Shown: positions 34,685-42,880, numbered from the stretch's first letter. The stretch: 64,000 nucleotides of DNA from Candidatus Bathyarchaeota archaeon BA1 (GCA_001399805.1 LIHJ01000089.1:92418-156417); one strand, 5' to 3'. Notes: a model not told the origin generated them from the letters alone. A program made the numbers and translations.

Positions 34685-34948
34685 ATGGTTCAAACAGTCT
34701 TAGGTCCACTGGGCCTTTTGCTGGTTTTTGCCGGATTTATCGTGTCCTTGGTGGCTGTTATTCTCCTGATTCTCAAGGCTATGAAAGGGAAAAGGAAGGT
34801 CAAGGGTGGGGGAGCCGTGATCATCGGGCCCTTCCCAATCATTTTCGGCACCGATAAAGAATCGGTTAAGATGCTTCTCTTACTATCAATAGTCCTGATT
34901 GTGCTGATATTTATCGTTATGGCGTTTTCCTATTATGCCTTCAAGTGA
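34685..34948 (+). CDS. DUF131 (TIGR00304) small membrane protein
   Basis: An 87-aa protein with two transmembrane helices (LGLLLVFAGFIVSLVAVILL and LLLLSIVLIVLIFIVMAFSY) separated by the family loop GGGAVIIGPFPIIFGTD. Family function is unknown. The stop overlaps the ATG used for the next gene, which is a zinc-finger-bearing paralogue, so the two are one operon. Divergent from the RPA-like gene. Confidence 0.82.
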   Translation: MVQTVLGPLGLLLVFAGFIVSLVAVILLILKAMKGKRKVKGGGAVIIGPFPIIFGTDKESVKMLLLLSIVLIVLIFIVMAFSYYAFK

Positions 34949-34959
34949 TGGGGATCAAT

Positions 34960-35379
34960 ATGGGCGTTAAGTCTTGTGAGGCTTGCGGCAAACGTTCAGC
35001 GAGATACGTTTGCCAAGAATGTGGACGTGAGGTTTGTGACGTCTGCCTAGAACCACAAGCATGGGTTTGCTCTAATTGCTACCGCCGGCTTAAGCCGGAG
35101 GCACCACCCACACCATTAGAAGCCCTCATGTGGTCCACCCCGTTCAAGCTGTTTCTGTTAGGCTCTCTCCTAATCTTTATTGGAATGATCTTCATAATAA
35201 TCACATCCATCCTCTCTGGTGCACCCAGCACATTCGGTGGTGGCGCCATAATTTTTGTGGGCCCAATCCCAATCATACTGGGCACTGGTCCATACTCTAT
35301 CTGGGCAATAATCCTCGCCCTCCTCCTAACAATCCTAGGCGTGATCCTGTTCATGACATGGCGGAAACGAGCGCAATAG
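34960..35379 (+). CDS. DUF131 membrane protein with N-terminal zinc finger
   Basis: A protein of about 139 aa that fuses a B-box-like zinc finger (CEACGKRSARYVCQECGREV, then CDVCLE, CSNC) to the same two-helix DUF131 module as the gene before (FGGGAIIFVGPIPIILGTG). The finger would face the cytosol. I choose ATG 34960, 4-5 nt after GGGGAT, over 34945. Function unknown; it looks like a duplicated DUF131 gene with an added metal-binding sensor or protein-binding head. Confidence 0.78.
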   Translation: MGVKSCEACGKRSARYVCQECGREVCDVCLEPQAWVCSNCYRRLKPEAPPTPLEALMWSTPFKLFLLGSLLIFIGMIFIIITSILSGAPSTFGGGAIIFVGPIPIILGTGPYSIWAIILALLLTILGVILFMTWRKRAQ

Positions 35380-35394
35380 ACCTATCCGTTAAAG

Positions 35395-35514
35395 TTATGT
35401 GGCCGTTTCCTCTTTACCGTAGATGAGGTAGAGGAAGGCTAAGAGTAATGTGATGAAGGTTAATGCCATCAAGGCGGTGATAATGACCATTTCAAAGTAT
35501 GCTCCCGGGTCCAT
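35395..35514 (-). CDS. Small single-span membrane protein
   Basis: A 39-codon ORF reading MDPGAYFEMVIITALMALTF followed by ITLLLAFLYLIYGKEETAT. The long hydrophobic helix with a charged C-terminal tail looks like a genuine small membrane protein. It sits in the 165-bp gap between the DUF131 pair and the SWIM protein gene, in the latter's direction. No family recognised. Confidence 0.5.
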   Translation of the reverse strand: MDPGAYFEMVIITALMALTFITLLLAFLYLIYGKEETAT

Positions 35515-35543
35515 GCATGATCATTTCCGTTATTGGATAATTG

Positions 35544-37499
35544 CTATTTAAGGCCTCTCTTCCTCTGATACTTTTTGGAAACCCTGATCTCAACGGCTTT
35601 CCACTCCCTCATCAAAACCTCATAGAAACTGTCATCATCTTCAAATGAATCAAATTGACCTATGGCCTCTGCCATTTTTTGTGCGATGATGTGGTAGCAC
35701 AGGTGACCCGTGTCAAACCTGAAGTAAAAATCGTCGCAATTATGAGTAAACACTCCAAAACCTTGCATAAAGCAAGGCATCGGGGGATTGCTAATAGAGA
35801 CGTCATAAAGGGCGCCTTTGTAGGGTATTCGTTTAATATCAATTATTTTTACAATGTGAATATCTCCCTTTTTAAGATGATGAAACGCTGACTTTTCGTC
35901 TAAGAAGTGCACACCCACACTCAGTGATCTTTTTTGTTGATATTTAACATACTTATCTTGACTTGATTTTATAACAAAAGCTGGAATACATTCCGAAACA
36001 GGCAACGGATAAGATCTACCTTTGGTATATGTCAATCCACGGCGTCTCACGATAGATCCGCATTGTTCGATAAATGAACTGATGCTATTTCCGCTTTGAA
36101 TGTAGAGCTCATAAAGTCTCCTCTTGAGAATAACTGTGTTTATGCCTAGCTTTAAAAGGGCGTATTGCAGCCCGTAAGCAAGATTTTCGCTGGCAGTAGA
36201 ACATCTAACAACCACGCTCTTCTTGTTAACATTGTATCCAGCCGTGCCATCCCCAATGAAGTAGGCGTCTAATAACTCGCTTATGATGTCCTTTGGGATA
36301 CTAAAGATAAAATCGGGCAATCGTTTCGTATGGGAATCGCATCCCAGATTTAGTATGTCATTAAAAAATATTGAGAGAAGCTTACTATTTGCCAAAACCC
36401 GTATGGTTTTCCATTTTTTGTCAGGGAAGAGTTGAGATCGAACATTGAAACATTCCTTTAAAAGTTTTTGGACTTCTCTACAGATATCTATCTCTGTGGC
36501 ATTGAAACTAAGAACAACACGATACTTACTAATATGGCCTTTCGCCAAATAGTAGCCTATTAACCTAGCCAAATTTTTATCGATTCTGATCACGGCAGGA
36601 ATTTCATACCGACTCCCTTGTCCAGCGGTTAACCTTAAATTCTCTCTGATGGTTATGTCTCTCTCTAATTTTAAATATGCCATTAAAGGAATGGCGTTTC
36701 CGCGCCGCCAATGTTCAACCGTATTGATGTTTACACCGATCCTTCGAGCTATGGCTGGCCTCCCATCTTCATACAATAACATTTTTGCGTTTTGAACCCG
36801 TATAGAAGAAAGTCCCCGTATCAAACACTCTTCAATGAGATCAAAGCTACCTTCATTGGATTGATTTAAAGGAAGACGTTTAATTACAGGAATAAACTCT
36901 TTGTTGACCTCTAAATCCCTTGCCAATTTAGCATGAAAGCCATTTTCGTTCACTATAACTACTGGATGATCCGAGCTGACGAAAAACAGTCGACCATCCT
37001 CAGTCTTTATTTGCAGAATCCAGCCATCGCCTTGTCTCTTCAAAACTCGAGTGATGGGACATACTTTAACTTTAAATGTCATTGGGTCGAAGGATATCGC
37101 CTCCAGGTTTCGCTTAGCCTTCGCCCATAAAATATGTCCAAGTTTCTTTGGCTTTGAGAGTTTTAATTCTTCTTCTACTAGGCTCCCGATATCCCTTAAA
37201 TATGGCCTTTTATGTATTAGAACCAACATCTTCTCGAAGGACGGGAGACAAGAACAGTATTCAACATCGGGCATGACGAGGTAGTCCCGCTCCTTTCCAA
37301 CCACGATCCAAACAATCCTGGCGCTTGGCTTGAAGATGTATTTTTTGACTCTCCCCTCTTTTATGGCCTCCCAAGCCTTAGTGAATCGCGTTCCAAACGC
37401 CTCCGAAAGCCTCGTGAGGTGGTCATTTGCCGCTCGCCCCTCTGCTTCAATCTCCCTACAGATGCTTTTGAGCACATCAATCTCAGATGTTTTTACCAA
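35544..37499 (-). CDS. SWIM zinc-finger protein interrupted by an intein
   Basis: The 651-aa frame encodes a host protein of 147 aa and an intein (residues 84-587). The joined extein reads YCSC-DDFYFRFDTGHLCYH, a SWIM motif (C-x-C-xn-C-x-H) at about residues 82-98. The third residue before the insertion and the first after it are both zinc ligands, so the motif exists only after protein splicing. N-terminal helical domain, basic C-terminus. SWIM proteins in archaea often accompany recombination proteins; the role here is unknown. Confidence 0.85.
   Translation of the reverse strand: MVKTSEIDVLKSICREIEAEGRAANDHLTRLSEAFGTRFTKAWEAIKEGRVKKYIFKPSARIVWIVVGKERDYLVMPDVEYCSCLPSFEKMLVLIHKRPYLRDIGSLVEEELKLSKPKKLGHILWAKAKRNLEAISFDPMTFKVKVCPITRVLKRQGDGWILQIKTEDGRLFFVSSDHPVVIVNENGFHAKLARDLEVNKEFIPVIKRLPLNQSNEGSFDLIEECLIRGLSSIRVQNAKMLLYEDGRPAIARRIGVNINTVEHWRRGNAIPLMAYLKLERDITIRENLRLTAGQGSRYEIPAVIRIDKNLARLIGYYLAKGHISKYRVVLSFNATEIDICREVQKLLKECFNVRSQLFPDKKWKTIRVLANSKLLSIFFNDILNLGCDSHTKRLPDFIFSIPKDIISELLDAYFIGDGTAGYNVNKKSVVVRCSTASENLAYGLQYALLKLGINTVILKRRLYELYIQSGNSISSFIEQCGSIVRRRGLTYTKGRSYPLPVSECIPAFVIKSSQDKYVKYQQKRSLSVGVHFLDEKSAFHHLKKGDIHIVKIIDIKRIPYKGALYDVSISNPPMPCFMQGFGVFTHNCDDFYFRFDTGHLCYHIIAQKMAEAIGQFDSFEDDDSFYEVLMREWKAVEIRVSKKYQRKRGLK
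35739..37250 (-). mobile_element. Intein with LAGIDADG endonuclease and HTH in the SWIM protein
   Basis: A 504-aa intein. It starts at Cys 84 (CLPSFEKM), has a block-B-like RLFFVSSDHPVVIV and ends GVFTHN before Cys +1. LAGIDADG-like helices are LIGYYLAKGHI (about residue 312) and LLDAYFIGDGTAGY (about 407). An HTH-like segment (DGRPAIARRIGVNINTVEHW) lies before the endonuclease motifs. All splicing residues appear present (Cys1, block-B His, terminal His-Asn, Cys+1). Confidence 0.85.
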
Positions 37500-37511
37500 G
37501 GTTTTCCTCCA

Positions 37512-37718
37512 TTAACCATAGTGCGGATATCCTGGGTGTCTGGGAGCGCACCAGCTCGAAACCTTTGACACCACCTCCAGAACGGCTTTTTCATCATAGG
37601 GTAGCACTTCACTTTCTCCGTAAAGGCTATGCAGAGTCGTCTGATACTCTGTATAATCGGTCTTGATTTAATTAAGTGCTCCGTTATTTTGTGATTTCCC
37701 CTGTATCATAATCTCCAT
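37512..37718 (-). pseudogene. Small ORF interrupted by TAA, upstream of the SWIM gene
   Basis: In one frame: MEIMIQGKSQNNGALN, TAA at 37668-37670, then IKTDYTEYQTTLHSLYGESE and VLPYDEKAVLEVVSKVSSW, ending 12 bp before the SWIM gene's ATG on the same strand. The second part reads like real protein and has no start codon. It may be a decayed small gene or an ORF with one wrong base. I do not recognise it. The remaining gap (to 37845) shows only A/T-rich promoter-like DNA. Confidence 0.35.
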
Positions 37719-37845
37719 TCTTTCCCGTTAATCTGAGAATATTGCCGAGTCAAAACAACCGTATTTCCTATCATGGCAAGCCTTTTTAAAGCCTCTCAGA
37801 AAAAGGAGGGCGAAGGTTTAACACAGTTGCGGTGATTTTGTTTGT

Positions 37846-38526
37846 TTATTGAATTTTTATTGGTTCCCCTTTTGGCTTCTTTTCCTCCTTGACCTTTGGT
37901 ACAGTAACCTCCAATACCCCATTTTTATACGCAGTTTTAGCCTCTTTAGCGTTGACCTTCGCTGGCAACTCCACCTCTTTAAAATATTTACGTTGAGGCG
38001 TATCCACCGATATGGTTAGGGTGCTTTCGGTTCCATGCAGCTTAATATCTTCCTTTTTAACCCCAGGCAACTCAGCTATGACCTTTACTTCTCCATTGGT
38101 GCTCATCACGTCCACGAGTGGTTCACGTTCCTCCCTCACATCAAAGCTGGGCCTCGTGATCCCGAAGGGTTCAGGCTTGAGTGTGGGCTTCACGTTGCCG
38201 AACTCCCTTATCCTGGGCTTACCATCCGGGCCTATGGTCATGGAGTAGCCATAGACGAAGGGTCCCCACTCGCGCACGGTTGAGCCATCTGGAAGCTTCC
38301 GCTCACGCATATAATCTTTGGGGATGCGTGTGGTGAACTCCTTAAACCCCCTCTCCATCGTCTCCTCCATGTCCCTAATCATCTCATCGATGTCTCCCAG
38401 GAACCAGCTCCCAAAGTATGGATAGCGCCGCATCCTCCTCCTAAACCACCCTGGGAAATTCTTCCAAGACAAAGTCTTACCACCTCTACCATAGGTGGAA
38501 GGGTCAGAACTAAAAAGTTTTGACAC
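37846..38526 (-). CDS. Hsp20 (alpha-crystallin) family small heat-shock protein
   Basis: A 226-aa small heat-shock protein. The alpha-crystallin domain covers about residues 130-215 (EPLVDVMSTNGEVKVIAELP, GVKKEDIKLHG, ELPAKVNAKEAKTAYKNGVL). The C-terminal PIKIQ is the I-x-I-type anchor for oligomerisation. The N-terminal arm is long (about 120 residues), with aromatic and arginine-rich stretches and a GPFVYGYSMTIGPDGKP segment typical of the archaeal long form. It would hold unfolding proteins without ATP. Confidence 0.9.
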   Translation of the reverse strand: MSKLFSSDPSTYGRGGKTLSWKNFPGWFRRRMRRYPYFGSWFLGDIDEMIRDMEETMERGFKEFTTRIPKDYMRERKLPDGSTVREWGPFVYGYSMTIGPDGKPRIREFGNVKPTLKPEPFGITRPSFDVREEREPLVDVMSTNGEVKVIAELPGVKKEDIKLHGTESTLTISVDTPQRKYFKEVELPAKVNAKEAKTAYKNGVLEVTVPKVKEEKKPKGEPIKIQ

Positions 38527-38551
38527 AAACTTAAAATAACCTTTACATCCC

Positions 38552-39394
38552 TTAACTGAGGTTTCTCAATTGATTGACCGTTCCCAGAAAGGTCCCGTCT
38601 AGGAGGTATACTCCCACATCGTCTATGCTGATGCTTCCTGAGCGTAAAACCGGGCCGATAAATTCCCTGGATTTCGCATCCTTACCAGCGCGCCTCCGAT
38701 TAATGGGTTGACCTCCAAGAAACTCGTTGAATGAGGGCATGATGAAGAATTGTGAAGCCCGTATCCTCACATCAAATCGATCTTGAAACAAGGCGACAGG
38801 GTCTGCATCAACCTTTACCTTCAAGTGTTTAAGGAGGGATCTCGTCAACTGTGAACGGTTGCATCTGGCTTTGACCCAAACCTGCCTCGTTATGCGGAAG
38901 CCTAGTGGGTCCCGAAAAGCAACCATCGGATGAACATGACCAATGATGAGGTTGCGGCAACCCAAAAGTTCTGGGGCTGGCCAAGCATGCCCATGGAAAA
39001 GCCCTGTGCTCCCAAGAGCGACACCCGTGGAAGGCAGGATTTTTACAGTCTCAGGCAGGAGAGGCTCAAGGCTTCCGTCATGATTTCCCGGAATCACCCG
39101 AATGTCCGATATGGTTTTGGTAAGGGACTCGAAGAAGTCTGGGACATCACGCCACTCCTCCATCTCCACTTTGGCAACCGTGTGTTTTACGTCGCCGAGA
39201 AGAATGAGGCTTGTGGGCTTGTATTTTTCGATCAATCGAAGCATACTATCCAAGATCTTAGGCGTTTGGGATGGGACGTGGATCCCCTGCTGGGCGAGGG
39301 CCACCTCCCAGCCGATGTGGAGATCAGCAACCACCAAAACCCTTTCGGATTTTCTTCGCAAGAGCAGGGCTGGGAAGGGTCTTATCGGCATCAT
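38552..39394 (-). CDS. Metallophosphoesterase
   Basis: A calcineurin-like phosphoesterase, 280 aa, with ADLHIGWE, LLGDVKHT, PGNHDGSLE and GHVHPMVAF supplying the usual dinuclear metal ligands, plus LFHGHAWP. It is related to the YkuE/PdeM-like group often found near DNA ligases or helicases, but none is near here. Substrate unknown. Read in the same direction as hsp20 and the IMPase gene. Confidence 0.85.
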   Translation of the reverse strand: MMPIRPFPALLLRRKSERVLVVADLHIGWEVALAQQGIHVPSQTPKILDSMLRLIEKYKPTSLILLGDVKHTVAKVEMEEWRDVPDFFESLTKTISDIRVIPGNHDGSLEPLLPETVKILPSTGVALGSTGLFHGHAWPAPELLGCRNLIIGHVHPMVAFRDPLGFRITRQVWVKARCNRSQLTRSLLKHLKVKVDADPVALFQDRFDVRIRASQFFIMPSFNEFLGGQPINRRRAGKDAKSREFIGPVLRSGSISIDDVGVYLLDGTFLGTVNQLRNLS

Positions 39395-39500
39395 GGCCTG
39401 GGGGCCCCCATAACCATGAATACAATAACGGCTCTATCTGTCAAGAACAGCACCCGCATAATCCCCCATGTGTGAACGAATCTTCTAATTTCCATTAACG

Positions 39501-40313
39501 CTAAGTTGAGGTCAAGTATTCCATAATAACCTTGTGTAACTGGGTGTTTGCGGAGGCGATAAACGACACTCGTTGGCTGGCATCCAATGGAACACTCATT
39601 TCTTGTCCCTGAGGTGTGACCATCAGACCCCCCACCTCACGTAAGATGAGGTGGGCAGCGGCGATGTCCGTAACCCTCAGCTTACCCCTTAAGTCAATGA
39701 ACGCGTCGGTGGTGCCGTCGGCAACGTAACAAACCTCCAATGCATTAGCTCCGAGGTGGCGGAGGTGCCTCGCCCCCTCCAGTATCGGGAGTAGGCGCGT
39801 GATGAGATCCCTCACTTTGAGGCTGTTGAAGTCGATGCCGATGACCGCGTCTTCCAGTGAGGATATGGAAGAAGGCTTGATTTCCCTCCCATTTCGGGAG
39901 GCCCCTCGGTCCCGCCTAGCTGTATAGGTGACATCATGGAATAGGTCAGAGACGAGCGCAAACTCTACGTCTTGGAGGTGTGGAGTTCTCGAAACCGCCA
40001 TGGATGTGGCCATGAAGGGCAGTCCGCGGACAGCGTTAGTGGTGCCGTCCAACGGGTCGACGGTGAGGAAAAGTTCATGGGGTTGTGTGCCTATCTTCTT
40101 AATGCCAGTTTCCTCGCTGATCAAGGTGCAGGAAGCGCCATGATCCCGTAGGGTGTCGATGAGGGCCTTCTCCGCCACCAGGTCGATCCTTTTTATTACA
40201 TCGCCACCAGCACCTAAACCAAACCCGGCACCCGCCTCCACCGACCCAAGGAGAGGAAGAACCGCCCTCCTCACCCTTTGGGCGCATTCCTGAAGCAGAT
40301 CCAGCCAATCCAT
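39501..40313 (-). CDS. Inositol monophosphatase/fructose-1,6-bisphosphatase family
   Basis: A lithium-sensitive phosphatase fold, 270 aa. Metal motifs are LISEETG (about residue 65) and TVDPLDGTTNAVRGLPF (about 83-99), and the C-terminal aspartate lies in KLRVTDIAAAHLIL. Archaeal members dephosphorylate inositol-1-phosphate and fructose-1,6-bisphosphate. Length typical. Confidence 0.9.
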   Translation of the reverse strand: MDWLDLLQECAQRVRRAVLPLLGSVEAGAGFGLGAGGDVIKRIDLVAEKALIDTLRDHGASCTLISEETGIKKIGTQPHELFLTVDPLDGTTNAVRGLPFMATSMAVSRTPHLQDVEFALVSDLFHDVTYTARRDRGASRNGREIKPSSISSLEDAVIGIDFNSLKVRDLITRLLPILEGARHLRHLGANALEVCYVADGTTDAFIDLRGKLRVTDIAAAHLILREVGGLMVTPQGQEMSVPLDASQRVSFIASANTQLHKVIMEYLTST

Positions 40314-40441
40314 CCATCACAGCTCCTTTTATCAAATGGTATCGTACACTTTTAAACGTGAGCATCGAGCAAGCCATCTCGCAGATGTTCCTCAGCAAAA
40401 ACTATTCCCCCAAACTCTGAATCCACTTGTTAGTGACATAC

Positions 40442-40570
40442 ATGGCCACTATAGACGAAGCCCAAAAAGGAAAATACATAATTATCGACAAAGGCAAGGC
40501 ATTAATAAATAAACTTGGCACATATACATCCAATGGAAAAAACACGGCAGAACATATTAAGAAAACATAG
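40442..40570 (+). CDS. Doubtful small ORF
   Basis: A 42-codon ORF: MATIDEAQKGKYIIIDKGKA then LINKLGTYTSNGKNTAEHIK. It resembles the tail of a larger protein; a preceding in-frame piece is not found. It lies in the 300-bp gap before tRNA-Leu. Possibly a remnant; nothing else is visible there. Confidence 0.25.
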   Translation: MATIDEAQKGKYIIIDKGKALINKLGTYTSNGKNTAEHIKKT

Positions 40571-40614
40571 CTTAGTAAAAGTTAATTCAGTGAATTGCAA
40601 TCATTTCTAACTGT

Positions 40615-40724
40615 GCGGGGGTTGCCAAGCCAGGTCAAAGGCGTAGAGCATCCCAAAGATGCGCTCACGCTTCAGGAGCCTATCCCGTAGGGGTTCGTGG
40701 GTTCGAATCCCACCCCCCGCACCA
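40615..40724 (+). tRNA. tRNA-Leu(CAG) with a 22-nt intron and encoded CCA
   Basis: Acceptor GCGGGGG/CCCCCGC, D arm GCCAAGCCAGGTCAAAGGC, T arm GTGGG-TTCGAAT-CCCAC, a long leucine-type variable arm (CCCGTAGGGG) and CCA at 40722-40724. As written, the anticodon stem is broken. Removing 40647-40668 joins TAG to GC, forming TAGGC-TTCAGGA-GCCTA with anticodon CAG (40673-40675). The intron lies at position 29/30 in the 5' strand of the anticodon stem, a non-canonical place. Confidence 0.92.
40647..40668 (+). other. tRNA-Leu intron at 29/30
   Basis: Inner hairpin GCATC-CCAAA-GATGC is adjacent to the 4-bp central helix GCGT/GCTC (one C-U mismatch, one G-U). Bulges are AG|A and AC|G and the outer helix is AAG/CTT. 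The register fits the BHB rule, but the central helix is imperfect. Confidence 0.75.
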
Positions 40725-40799
40725 ACCTCTTTCGCAAAATAAGCCGTTTCTTACAGTTTGTCTTAGAAAGGAGTTGAAACTTGAAGATTTAGTGTCACT

Positions 40800-41330
40800 A
40801 TTTTGCTGGTTTTTCAGCTAAGAAGATTCCCAGCCCTTTTTCATAGGTATATTTTATGCTTATGAATCCAGTCTCTTTGAGGATCTTCATCCACTTGTCC
40901 TTGGTTAGAAGTGCCCAGAAGGCGAAGGAAGTGAATGTGAAAAAACCTTGTAGGTTTCGTAAGGTTCTAGTATGAAAATTTTGCCTCTTGGCTGTAATAC
41001 TCTGTGGATTTCCATAAGCGCTTTTGATTTATTCATTTCACTATGTAAATTGTTTAGTACGCTTTGCGCTGTTACAATGTCAAATAATTGTTAGTGAAGG
41101 GGACATCCAAGACATCTCCATACTTAAATTCCACCTTATCTCTTACTCCTTCAATTTTGCATTTTCGTAGGCGCGTTCTGGCGATTTCCCATGATTTCCA
41201 TTTTGTCCCAAATGTCAATGCCAATTGCTTTTCCTGCATTCAAGACTTTCGCGATGCCAATAGTCATTTTTTCTAGTCCACAGCCAACATCTAATACTTT
41301 TTCATCTTCTCTAAATTCCAAATCCTATCA
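40800..41330 (-). pseudogene. Decayed SAM-dependent methyltransferase
   Basis: On the minus strand, broken pieces in several frames spell a class I methyltransferase: EDEKVLDVGCGLEKMTIGIA, KAIGIDIWDKMEI, FDIVTAQSVLNNLHSEMNKS and HRVLQPRGKIFILEP, in the right order from about 41320 down to 40930. Stops and frame changes separate them. The pattern has more lesions than the single-base breaks elsewhere, so I call it true decay. Confidence 0.55.
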
Positions 41331-41386
41331 GAATTACACCTACAACCCACCGTACGAGGATAGCGACTAATTTTTCAACAGCAACA

Positions 41387-41796
41387 ATGATTGCAGAAAG
41401 AACAGCGCGCGCTTACAGGCTCGTTAAGGAGCTCTTACTCCCCGGATATGGCATTTACGCCTACTTAATTGAGCCATTATTAATCTTTGGATTTGCATGC
41501 GGATACTAGCCTTAGGCACGAGTTTTCTACACATAATCTACAAGGTGATGGAGGCAAAGGATCAATTCTAAACGCTTGGAAAACGTTATGGGGTTGGCCC
41601 CTGCTTACTTGGCGGTTTTCTACCCTATATTTTCCTGTTCGCTGCCTCTTACTCCCTCGTTCTACAACTCTACACGGGACCTAAGATTTTATATATAGTC
41701 GAGGAATCAAAAGCGATATTCCTTCTCTCTATCATGCTCACTTTAATCTTTATCAAGATGCTGGTGACAGGTACAACTGTTGGATTCGTTAAGTAG
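41387..41796 (+). pseudogene. Membrane protein fragments
   Basis: Plus-strand pieces: MIAERTARAYRLVKELLLPG with YGIYAYLIEPLLIFGFA (stop at about 41509), then LPYIFLFAASYSLVLQLYTG and IFLLSIMLTLIFIKMLVTG up to 41796. They are hydrophobic segments of one broken membrane protein. Together with the methyltransferase relic this fills the space between the two tRNAs. No integrase or attachment repeat was found. Confidence 0.4.
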
Positions 41797-41867
41797 GGCA
41801 GATATGCCCATAATTTCCAATCGAAAGGAAGAGATTGGCGGGCCCGCCGGGAATTGAACCCGGGACC

Positions 41868-41898
41868 CTCCCGAGACCAGCAGACGCTCTGTTGTCTT
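41868..41898 (-). other. tRNA-Lys intron 3 (31 nt, 44/45)
   Basis: Perfect central helix CCCG/CGGG, bulges TA|A and AG|G, inner helix AGAC/GTCT plus CAGA/TCTG around loop GCG. A clean BHB. Confidence 0.85.
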
Positions 41899-41912
41899 TA
41901 CGGGTTAAGAGC

Positions 41913-41935
41913 CTCAGCCAAGGCTTTCGCCTGGT
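41913..41935 (-). other. tRNA-Lys intron 2 (23 nt, 30/31)
   Basis: Central helix CGGC/GCTG (one G-U), outer helix GAG/CTC, bulges GG|A and AG|G, inner hairpin CCAGGC-GAAA-GCCTTGG with one bulged T; its last G overlaps the central helix, so the two compete slightly. Confidence 0.75.
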
Positions 41936-41943
41936 CCGCCGCT

Positions 41944-41980
41944 CTAGGCGTAAACGCGACACCGCTGCTCTGTGTCCGCT
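41944..41980 (-). other. tRNA-Lys intron 1 (37 nt, D-stem)
   Basis: Central helix AGGC/GCCT is perfect; bulges AG|A and AG|A; the inner part contains GACAC/GTGTC. The AGAGC repeat at both ends leaves the register ambiguous by sequence, and the BHB geometry picks this one. Confidence 0.75.
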
Positions 41981-42160
41981 CTGCCTTGCTGAGCTACGGG
42001 CCCTATTATGAGATTTTGATTCACTTTAATAAGTTTAGCCTAGAGATCGATGTTAATATCATCTAAGCCAGTAAGTGAATCATCAGGTTGATTGGTATGG
42101 CCTCGGCGGGACGAACATAACTTTTAGTTTCCGATTAATATCAATATGAAGGTACAGATC

Positions 42161-42880
42161 ATGATAGTGGATGCTCACACGCATGTGGGCAAAGGTGGGT
42201 ATGTGAGAGTTTCAGCCTATTGTCTGCTTACTGTTATGGACAGGAACAAGGTTGACAAGGCGGTCGTCACCTCTCCCACATCCAGCCTGGCACACAATAA
42301 GTATGTCTACGATCAGTTGAAAAAACACACAGATCGTCTGATCAGCTTTTTCTGGGCAAACCCCAAGTGCACTAGGACAGTGAAGGACCTCATACAAGTA
42401 GCCACGTTTTACGAATGCCATGGATTGAAGCTCCATCCCGGAAGCGACGCTTATAGGATTCACAATCTACACTTCGTGGGGTCAATAATGGAGGTTGCCG
42501 CAAAGTTGAAACTCCCTGTCCTCATTCATTCCTCGCCTCGTGATCCTTTTTCCTTCCCTGCGGCCATTGGAAGAGTTGCTGCAGCCTTTCCGGAGGTAAC
42601 CATTATCATGGGTCACATGGGAGTCGGGTGTTGGGATGCCATTAAAGTTGCGCATAGAAATCCCAATATTTTGTTGGAGACATCCAGTGTTAGGGCTCCT
42701 CAGAGCATTTTGGAAGCTGCGAGAGTTTTGGGTCCGGAAAGAATTGTGTATGGTTCTGATTTCCCATATCTGGACCCATTTGTTGAGAGGATGAAAATTG
42801 AAGACCTAAAACTACCTCTGGAGTATAAACGCCTGATCATGGGGGGCAACATGGCAAGAATCTTAAAGTTAAAAAACTAG
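42161..42880 (+). CDS. Amidohydrolase-2 family metal-dependent hydrolase
   Basis: A TIM-barrel hydrolase of 239 aa from ATG 42161 (MIVDAHTHVG). Metal-binding residues are in DAHTH at the N-terminus, GLKLHPGS, PVLIHSSPR, IIMGHMGVG and the catalytic aspartate in IVYGSDFPY. The substrate is unknown; decarboxylases and lactonases occur in the family. An upstream Met at 42146 adds five unlikely residues. Confidence 0.85.
   Translation: MIVDAHTHVGKGGYVRVSAYCLLTVMDRNKVDKAVVTSPTSSLAHNKYVYDQLKKHTDRLISFFWANPKCTRTVKDLIQVATFYECHGLKLHPGSDAYRIHNLHFVGSIMEVAAKLKLPVLIHSSPRDPFSFPAAIGRVAAAFPEVTIIMGHMGVGCWDAIKVAHRNPNILLETSSVRAPQSILEAARVLGPERIVYGSDFPYLDPFVERMKIEDLKLPLEYKRLIMGGNMARILKLKN

Larger units (their letters stand above)
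41836..42003 (-). tRNA. tRNA-Lys(CTT) with three introns and encoded CCA
   Basis: Acceptor GGGCCCG/CGGGCCC (42003-41997 with 41846-41840), D arm GCTCAGCAAGGCAGAGC after removal of intron 1, T arm CCGGG-TTCAATT-CCCGG and CCA at 41836-41838. The 168-nt gene is far too long. Three insertions of 37, 23 and 31 nt explain it, leaving a 77-nt tRNA including CCA, with anticodon stem GCGGG-CTCTTAA-CCCGT and anticodon CTT at 41907-41909. All introns are at non-canonical positions (D stem, 30/31, 44/45). Confidence 0.92.
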
